In this document: positions 43,120-48,996 of the stretch, piece after piece
How the letters are laid out: each line of letters starts with the position of its first letter
Position numbering within the stretch: the first letter of the stretch is position 1
Program-made: the position numbers and the translations under genes
Notes under the pieces: generated by a model
What the model was told of the DNA's origin: nothing
What the model saw: the letters and a program-made list of their open reading frames with translations, nothing else
Databases searched by the model: none
From: Myxococcaceae bacterium
Lineage (GTDB): Bacteria; Myxococcota; Myxococcia; Myxococcales; Myxococcaceae
DNA: 48,996 bases
Direction: 5' to 3'
Assembly (NCBI GenBank): GCA_022842905.1
Contig: JALHOS010000006.1
Coordinates: 1 to 48,996 of the forward strand

Positions 43120-43400
43120 GGCCTTCCGTCAGCGCAGGAACCCGTACGCGCCCGCGAGTTCCGACGCCCGGCCGGGCGCTCCTCGGGCGGCAGTCGAGCT
43201 CACCCGCCACGTCGCTGGGGACTGCGAGCGGCCTTCCGTCAGCGCGGGAACCCGTGCGCGCCCGCGAGTTCCGACGCCCGGCCGGACGCTCCTCGGGCGG
43301 GCAGTCGAGCTCACCCTCCACGTCGCTGGGGACTGCGAGCGGCCTTCCGTCAGTGCAGGAACTCGTGCGCGCCGGCCACTTCCAACGCCCGGCCCAGGCG
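43120..43400. repeat. Tandem repeat, about 110-bp unit, derived from the sigma factor gene 3' end
   Basis: Copies begin at about 43120, 43230 and 43341 (GGCCTTCCGTCAG). The right copy overlaps the last codons of the sigma-32-like gene on the minus strand; the other two extend downstream of its stop. Within copies about 65 bp match the gene's end (GACGCCCGGCC, GCGCGCC), with a further stretch shared only by the two outer units. Periods of 110 and 111 are not multiples of three, so no repeated protein domain results. Confidence 0.9.
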
Positions 43401-44210
43401 CTTCTTGAGCCGCAGCTCGATCTGCCGCAGCCGCTCCCTCGAGAGCGAGAACTTCTGCCCCAGGTCGCTCAGCGTGGCGTCCCCCTCGTCGGCGAGGAGC
43501 CGTTCCTCCAGCACCGCGCGCTCCCGGGAGTCCAGACCCTTGAGCACCCGCTGCACGGTGGCCTGCACCAGCTCGTCGCGTTCGAGGCCGACGACTTCAT
43601 CGACCGGGCTGACGCGCCCGCAGGCCAGCAGATCGCCGCGCGTGGTGTCGGCGTCTTCCCCGACGGGCTCGTCGAGCGACACGTCGGACTGGCCGAGCCG
43701 CGCGCTGTACTGACGCACCTGCTCTTCGGTGACCCCAAACTGCCGCGCCAGCATGCCGTCGATGCCGTCGGCCTGCGGTCCGTACTGCGCTTCGAGCCGG
43801 GCCCGGGCGCTGCGCAGCTTGAAGAAGAACTTGGCCCCCAGCGCCCCCGTCGCGCTCGTCACGAGCGTGCCGGCGCGCATCGCGTGCGCGAGCATGTACG
43901 CGCGGATCCAGTACGTAGCGTACGTCTTGAAGCGAACGCCGCGCAGGTCGAACTTCTCCACGGCCTTGAGCAAGCCCAGGTTGCCTTCCGCGATCAGCTC
44001 GTCCTTGGGGACGCCGTAGCCACGCAGCCGGGAGGCTTGGCGGATCACCAACGGCAGGTGCGCCGTGACCAGCTCGTCGGCCGCGCGCCGGTCTCCGCGT
44101 TCCCGCCAGGCGCGCGCGAGCCGCCGCTCGTCTTCCAGCGACAGCTCCGGGGCACGGGCGACCTTGGCGCAAATGCGCTCGAACGGGGTGTCGGAAGCGG
44201 ACGAGGGCAT
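43350..44210 (-). CDS. Sigma-32-like (RpoH-type) RNA polymerase sigma factor
   Basis: 286 residues. Region 2: LITEGNLGLL-like ELIAEGNLGLLKAVEKFDLRGVRFKTYATYWIRAYML, with the -10-binding helix. Region 3 is short. Region 4.2: ATLSDLGQKFSLSRERLRQIELRLKKRLG. The lack of region 1.1 and short region 3 are those of group 3 sigma factors near RpoH; myxobacteria have several paralogues used in heat shock and development. A strong AAGGAG lies 8 nt upstream of the ATG. Its 3' end seeds a tandem repeat. Confidence 0.88.
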   Translation of the reverse strand: MPSSASDTPFERICAKVARAPELSLEDERRLARAWRERGDRRAADELVTAHLPLVIRQASRLRGYGVPKDELIAEGNLGLLKAVEKFDLRGVRFKTYATYWIRAYMLAHAMRAGTLVTSATGALGAKFFFKLRSARARLEAQYGPQADGIDGMLARQFGVTEEQVRQYSARLGQSDVSLDEPVGEDADTTRGDLLACGRVSPVDEVVGLERDELVQATVQRVLKGLDSRERAVLEERLLADEGDATLSDLGQKFSLSRERLRQIELRLKKRLGRALEVAGAHEFLH

Positions 44211-44262
44211 GGACGAAGCTCCTTCACGACGACGAGGGAGCCCATGTCTAAGCTTTGTTCAC

Positions 44263-44290
44263 TGTAAGGAAAATATGATAATTGTGCACC
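44263..44290 (-). promoter_or_regulatory. AT-rich candidate promoter of the sigma factor gene
   Basis: An AT pocket in GC-rich DNA. A TATCAT (-10-like, 5 of 6) lies at 44275-44280 on the minus strand about 65 nt from the start codon. No clear -35 hexamer is seen at 17 nt, so an alternative sigma factor may be used. Confidence 0.35.
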
Positions 44291-44313
44291 GAATCTTCTG
44301 ATTACTCGAATCG

Positions 44314-45198
44314 TCAGGTTCGCCACCGGCGCGGGCGTTCGGCGAGGGACTCGGCGCCGACGCGGCGGCACCACGCGTGGAAGGTGGCGGCTTCGGTCCC
44401 CGCGAATGCGAGCGCGTCGACGGTGGGCGAGATCGGCGCGTCGGTGCGCAGCGTCGCGAGCGTGCGGTACAGGACGGCGTCGGCGCGGCCCTGCTCGAGC
44501 GTGGCCGACAGCTTGGGAGCGCCGCGCGGCTTGACCGACCACGCCGCGACGTCCGAAGGAATCGCCTCGAGCGTTGGGTAGACGCCGAGCACCGCGGCCG
44601 CGCCCTTCTCACCCCAGCCGTCGAGCCCGGGAATGCCGTCGGCCGAGTCTCCGACCAGCGCCAAGAAGTCGGGCACGCTGCTCGGGGCGAAGCCGCGGTC
44701 GGCGCGGAAGCTCGCTTCGGTCACGGTGCGCGCGCGCATGCGATCGACCTGCACGACGCGCTCGCCGGACAGGCACTGCGCGAGATCTTTGTCAGGCGTG
44801 AGCACGCGCACCTGCGTGACCCGCTCGTCTGAAAGGCACAGCGCCACGCCACTGGCCAGCCCGTCGTCGGCTTCGAAGTCCCGCATCGACCAGACGACCA
44901 CCCCCAGCGCCGCCACGGCGGCCTCGACGTCGTCGAACTGCGCGCGCAGCTCCTGCGGCACGCCCTCGTCGGTCTTGTAGCCAGCGAAGAGTCGATTCCG
45001 AAAGCTGGTGATGGGGTTGTCGAAGGCGACGGCGAGGTGGGTGACGGCCTCGGCCGAGTCCTGCAGCAGGCCGAGCAGCGACTGGACGACGCCCACCGTG
45101 GCCTTGAGGTCCTTCCCGTCGGGTCCGCGGTGCGGAGGCCGCTTGGCGAAGTGTGCGCGAAACAGCTCGAAGGTGCCGTCGACCAGGTGGACTCGCAT
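44314..45198 (-). CDS. 5'-3' exonuclease / flap endonuclease-like protein
   Basis: 294 residues, matching the stand-alone 5' nuclease domain of DNA polymerase I. Metal-binding acidic residues are in HLVDGTFELFRAHF, FEADDGLA, VLTPDKDLAQCL and DFLALVGDSADGIPGLDGWGEKGAAAVL (helix-hairpin-helix with SADGIPG). It would trim RNA primers or flaps during replication and repair. It is not fused to a polymerase. Confidence 0.93.
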   Translation of the reverse strand: MRVHLVDGTFELFRAHFAKRPPHRGPDGKDLKATVGVVQSLLGLLQDSAEAVTHLAVAFDNPITSFRNRLFAGYKTDEGVPQELRAQFDDVEAAVAALGVVVWSMRDFEADDGLASGVALCLSDERVTQVRVLTPDKDLAQCLSGERVVQVDRMRARTVTEASFRADRGFAPSSVPDFLALVGDSADGIPGLDGWGEKGAAAVLGVYPTLEAIPSDVAAWSVKPRGAPKLSATLEQGRADAVLYRTLATLRTDAPISPTVDALAFAGTEAATFHAWCRRVGAESLAERPRRWRT

Positions 45199-45239
45199 GG
45201 AAGGTCGCGCTTCTACGCCGGAAAACCGGCCTCAGCGGC

Positions 45240-45258
45240 GTTTTAACCGCATTAAAAC
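45240..45258. repeat. Inverted repeat GTTTTAA-CCGCA-TTAAAAC upstream of mreB
   Basis: Seven-bp perfect arms around a 5-nt spacer, 45 bp upstream of the mreB -35 hexamer. AT-rich palindrome in GC-rich DNA; candidate regulator site for mreB or the divergent exonuclease gene. Confidence 0.4.
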
Positions 45259-45302
45259 CGGGCGGTTGGCGCCCAAAGGGCTTGAAATCTCTTACCTCTT
45301 TC

Positions 45303-45331
45303 TTGGCATAGCTCGTGCGTTGAACTACAGT
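45303..45331 (+). promoter_or_regulatory. Candidate promoter of mreB
   Basis: TTGGCA (-35, 5 of 6) and TACAGT (-10, 4 of 6) separated by 17 bp, ending 48 bp before the mreB ATG. The same stretch also resembles a sigma-54 site (TTGGCAT, then TGCG with GG to GC spacing of 12), but the sigma-70 reading has the better fit. Confidence 0.55.
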
Positions 45332-45336
45332 GTTGA

Positions 45337-46413
<1,077 letters not shown>

Positions 46414-46478
46414 CGCAGTTCTCGCCACGCGCGTCCCGACAGCCTTTTCCCACGCGAGCGGCTAGCTTGCGCCGCGCC

Positions 46479-47504
46479 ATGACCGTCCCCTCTGCGGCGC
46501 CTGGACAGGCCGCCATTCTGCGCGCGCTCAAGAAGCTGTACCCCGCCCAGCGCCCCCGCCACTTCGAGACCGTGCGCCGCTGGGCCGACGGAGGCCCGGA
46601 CCCGCTCGACGCGGTGTCGGTGTTCGAAGCCGCCGGGCCGCTCAAGCACTGGCACTACGTGTCCTTCGGGCTGTCGGAGCTCTACGACAAGGTCAGCGCC
46701 GAGCCGGATCGCAGCGGCTTCGGCTTCGAGCTGACGTTCCGCCTCGCACGCGCGGCGAAGGAGAAGGACCCGCCGACCTGGCCCATCGCGCTGCTCCACA
46801 ACCTCGCGCGCTACGTGTTCCAGTCGGGCAACGTGTTTCACGCGAACGACTACGTCGACTTCAACGGGCCGATCGCCGTGGGCGTGCGCACGCTCCTTCG
46901 CGGAGGGCTGTTCACGCAGGATCCCCAGCTCCCGCCGCGCACCACGCCCAACGGCCAGCTCACCTTCGTGCAGCTCGTCGGTGTGACGGCCGACGAGTAC
47001 GACGCGGCGCGCGCGTGGGATCCTGCGGGCGTGCTCGAGCTGTTGGCGGTGAAGAACCGCCAGCTCGTGACCGACGTCCGCCGCGGCTCCATTCGCAAGA
47101 ACGCGCGGGTCGAGAAGGCGATCGCCAAGCGCCTGTCGAAGGAAGGCTCGACGACGGCGCAGCTGGCGCTCAGCCAGCTCGACTACCAAGCCACGGCCAC
47201 GACGGCGACGCTCACCGTCGGAGCCGACGAGGTGCCGTTGCTGCGGAGGCTGTTGCCCGGCCGGCTGTCCTTCGGGCGCCCGCTCAAGCTGACCGGCCCG
47301 ACGCACGGCGTGGTGCTGCTCCCCGCCCCGCGCTTCGCGGCCACGCTCCACGTGCTGTGCCTGAGCAACGCGGACGTGGCCGACCTGCTCGACGTGCTCA
47401 AGCCGAAGGTCGGCCGCTACCACGTCAACGAGCGGCTCAGCGTCGAGGTCGTCCGCACCCGCATCACCGACGACTCGGGGCGCCTGATCCGTACGGTGGG
47501 CTGA
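46479..47504 (+). CDS. SUFU-domain protein
   Basis: 341 residues. The N-terminal half fits the suppressor of fused domain: PLKHWHYVSFGLSELYDK, SGFGFELTFRLARAAKEKDPPTWPIALLHNLARYVF, NDYVDFNGPIAVG and GQLTFVQLVGVTADEYDAA. The C-terminal 140 residues contain a helical, Lys/Ala-rich section (RKNARVEKAIAKRLSK) and beta-strands ending KVGRYHVNERLSVEVVRT. Bacterial SUFU proteins are often polymorphic-toxin immunity proteins, but no toxin is adjacent here. It lies 65 bp after mreB. Confidence 0.8.
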   Translation: MTVPSAAPGQAAILRALKKLYPAQRPRHFETVRRWADGGPDPLDAVSVFEAAGPLKHWHYVSFGLSELYDKVSAEPDRSGFGFELTFRLARAAKEKDPPTWPIALLHNLARYVFQSGNVFHANDYVDFNGPIAVGVRTLLRGGLFTQDPQLPPRTTPNGQLTFVQLVGVTADEYDAARAWDPAGVLELLAVKNRQLVTDVRRGSIRKNARVEKAIAKRLSKEGSTTAQLALSQLDYQATATTATLTVGADEVPLLRRLLPGRLSFGRPLKLTGPTHGVVLLPAPRFAATLHVLCLSNADVADLLDVLKPKVGRYHVNERLSVEVVRTRITDDSGRLIRTVG

Positions 47505-47519
47505 AACAACGCGCGCGCC

Positions 47520-48275
47520 GTGAAGCACTTCCCCCGCGAATTCGAAGACGCGCTGTCGGCTCGTGGCCGCCGCTTGCTCCGTCGACCGAACGCGCCTGGC
47601 CGCCGCGGAGCGCTCACCGGGCTGCTTCGCCGGGACTTCGCGCAAGCCCTGCCCGCGCTGCTCGAGCGAGCGCTCGGTGATTGCCTGGTGCTCATGGACG
47701 AGCCGATTCCCCCAGAGCTCATCACCGACGCCACGGAGAACTACGCCGAGCGGCTGCCCAAGTCGGTCCGCGTGCGCACGGCGCTGCTCGCCAGCCGGCG
47801 TTCGAAGGCCGCGCTGAGGCTCGAGGAGCTGGGCGTGTCGGCCATGCTGCGCTCGAGCAGCTTCCACGCGTTCGCGCAGGCGCTGTCGGGCCGGGCGCTG
47901 CGCAAGGGCTGGGGCACGCAGGTGCTCTGCTACGAGCCGGGCGACTACACCGGGCCGCACACCGATCATCACCCCGAAGAGCCCGACGCGCGGAACGGCT
48001 ACGTCGACCTGCACCTCACCTTCTGCAACGACGACGTGGCCCACCAGTGGCTCGTCAGCGAGCAGGACGGGCACCTGACGGAAGTCACCAGCCTGGCCAC
48101 TCGCGGCGGGGTCACCTGGTACCGGCTGCCCTTCTGGCACTACACGACGCCGCTGGTCGCCAAGCGCGGGCGTGAGGCGAGCGCTCGGCGGTGGGTGCTG
48201 CTGGGCACCTTCCTCGACGCTCGCCTGCCCGCGTCACGACCCGAGGGCCGCGCGCGGGGGCGCCCCACCAAGTAA
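47520..48275 (+). CDS. 2OG-Fe(II) oxygenase-like protein
   Basis: 251 residues, GTG start, 16 bp after the SUFU gene. Iron-binding HxD in GDYTGPHTDHHPEEP (His147, Asp149), distal His207 in RLPFWHYTTPL and an Arg downstream (ARRWVLLG) fit the cupin 2-oxoglutarate dioxygenase site. The N-terminal 100 residues are helical and basic. Possibly modifies a partner protein or small molecule; its place after the SUFU gene suggests they are co-transcribed. Confidence 0.62.
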   Translation: MKHFPREFEDALSARGRRLLRRPNAPGRRGALTGLLRRDFAQALPALLERALGDCLVLMDEPIPPELITDATENYAERLPKSVRVRTALLASRRSKAALRLEELGVSAMLRSSSFHAFAQALSGRALRKGWGTQVLCYEPGDYTGPHTDHHPEEPDARNGYVDLHLTFCNDDVAHQWLVSEQDGHLTEVTSLATRGGVTWYRLPFWHYTTPLVAKRGREASARRWVLLGTFLDARLPASRPEGRARGRPTK

Positions 48276-48292
48276 GACGTCCACCGCGCTCC

Positions 48293-48996
48293 ATGGACCT
48301 CCCTGCCCGCCAACTCCGCTTCCTCCGCGCCTGCGCGCTGCTGCTCGGGCTGAGCTTCGCCGCGAGTCACGCCGCCTGCGCACGCAGCCAGCCGCTGTGC
48401 GGGCCGACCAACTGCACGGGCTGCTGTGACGGGCAGAGCCAGTGCCGCCCCGGGACGTCGGTCGCGGCCTGCGGTCAGGTCGGGTTGACCTGCCGCGCGT
48501 GTGGCCCCAGCGAGTTCTGCGCGCCGGCCGGCTGCACGCCGCGCGGTGGCAGCGTCGATGCTGGCCTCTGCGGCCCACAGAACTGCGCTGGGTGCTGCCT
48601 GGCGTCGGGGCAGTGCGTGGCGGTGAGCAACCTGTCGGCGTCCGCCTGTGGCCTGCGCGGCGCTCGTTGCAGCAGCTGCGTTCAGGCGGCGGGCCAGACG
48701 TGTGACGTGACCACGGGCCAGTGCGGCGGCTGCACCGGCTGCCGCAGCTCGTCGGGAGCGTGTAGCCCGCTGGCGCTGTCGGCCACGGACCGGCGCGCGT
48801 GCGGCGTCGGTGGCCAAGCCTGTGTCGACTGCGGCGTCGCCGGCACCTGCAACAGCGGCCGCTGCGTGGGCGGCTGTGACGGGTGTGTCACCGGGAGCCG
48901 CTGCATTCCGTCGGTGGTGAGCGGCAGCTCGGCGACCTCCTGCGGACTGGGCGGCGGCGCGTGCGTGACCTGCGGGGCGGGCCAGCAGTGCGTTGC
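48293..48996 (+). CDS. Cys-rich exported lipoprotein with repeated CxGCC modules (partial, runs off right edge)
   Basis: At least 234 residues in the window. Signal peptide with a likely lipid-anchor Cys29 (AASHAAC). The rest is a tandem series of at least four modules of about 45-50 residues, each with eight Cys: LCGPTNCTGCCDGQSQC, then about ten residues, ACG, about five residues, C-x2-C, and a closing C-x5-C. Second, third and fourth copies are less regular. The same module occurs at the C-terminus of the phospholipase-like protein at the left edge. Each is likely a disulfide-knotted unit at the cell surface. Confidence 0.75.
   Translation, partial: MDLPARQLRFLRACALLLGLSFAASHAACARSQPLCGPTNCTGCCDGQSQCRPGTSVAACGQVGLTCRACGPSEFCAPAGCTPRGGSVDAGLCGPQNCAGCCLASGQCVAVSNLSASACGLRGARCSSCVQAAGQTCDVTTGQCGGCTGCRSSSGACSPLALSATDRRACGVGGQACVDCGVAGTCNSGRCVGGCDGCVTGSRCIPSVVSGSSATSCGLGGGACVTCGAGQQCV

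Overview
The window is GC-rich DNA from a myxobacterium (phylum Myxococcota). Three things suggest this. Several exported proteins carry Asp-Ala-Gly or Gly-Gly-Ser linkers, Cys-rich modules or a MYXO-CTERM-like tail. Codons end almost always in G or C. The mix of sigma-32-like factor, orphan sensor genes, many lipoproteins and a short homogentisate dioxygenase is also typical. I see no phage, integrase, insertion sequence, CRISPR array, rRNA or tRNA. The region reads as ordinary chromosome with a few odd loci.

Layout. 1-4.3 kb: a zinc phospholipase C/P1-nuclease-like exported protein cut by the left edge, a degenerate vWA-like protein, a Lys/Ala-rich exported protein and a membrane-anchored GT51-like protein without the usual catalytic Glu. 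4.3-9.6 kb: a flavoprotein reductase-like gene, ogt, the potassium transporter kup, and convergent to it a KdpE/KdpD pair in which KdpD lacks its N-terminal sensor domain. 9.8-19.2 kb: a WD40 lipoprotein joined by ATGA overlap to metG, a six-helix membrane protein, an LpoA-like periplasmic protein, an Rpn-type nuclease and a secreted metzincin protease. 19.5-27.4 kb: hmgA, then a tetR-adaptor-RND-TolC efflux operon whose upstream region carries two matching palindromes. 27.4-34.5 kb: a vWA lipoprotein, an ATP-grasp enzyme, a peptidoglycan-binding protein, dapD-dapE, and a Kelch-repeat protein.

34.5-37.5 kb: a block of about 92-bp tandem repeats grown from the 3' end of a small reading frame, a pair of CxxCH-containing exported proteins (one an outer-membrane barrel), a strong intrinsic terminator and a YceI-like protein. 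37.5-43 kb: a YjbQ-like protein, a DUF1444-like protein, a cytochrome c, an orphan ATP synthase delta subunit and an Hsp70. 43-49 kb: a second tandem repeat (about 110 bp) grown from the 3' end of a sigma-32-like gene, a 5'-3' exonuclease, mreB with a good promoter, a SUFU-domain protein, a 2OG-Fe(II) oxygenase-like protein, and a Cys-rich exported protein cut by the right edge.

How genes work together. The clearest functional units are the efflux operon with its own TetR regulator; dapD-dapE in the diaminopimelate/lysine and cell-wall precursor pathway; the kup/KdpDE potassium locus; and the paired CxxCH proteins. The most unusual sequence signals are the two independent tandem duplications of gene 3' ends, the shared Cys-rich module in the proteins at both window edges, the retropepsin-like insert in the WD40 lipoprotein, and the paired operator sites.
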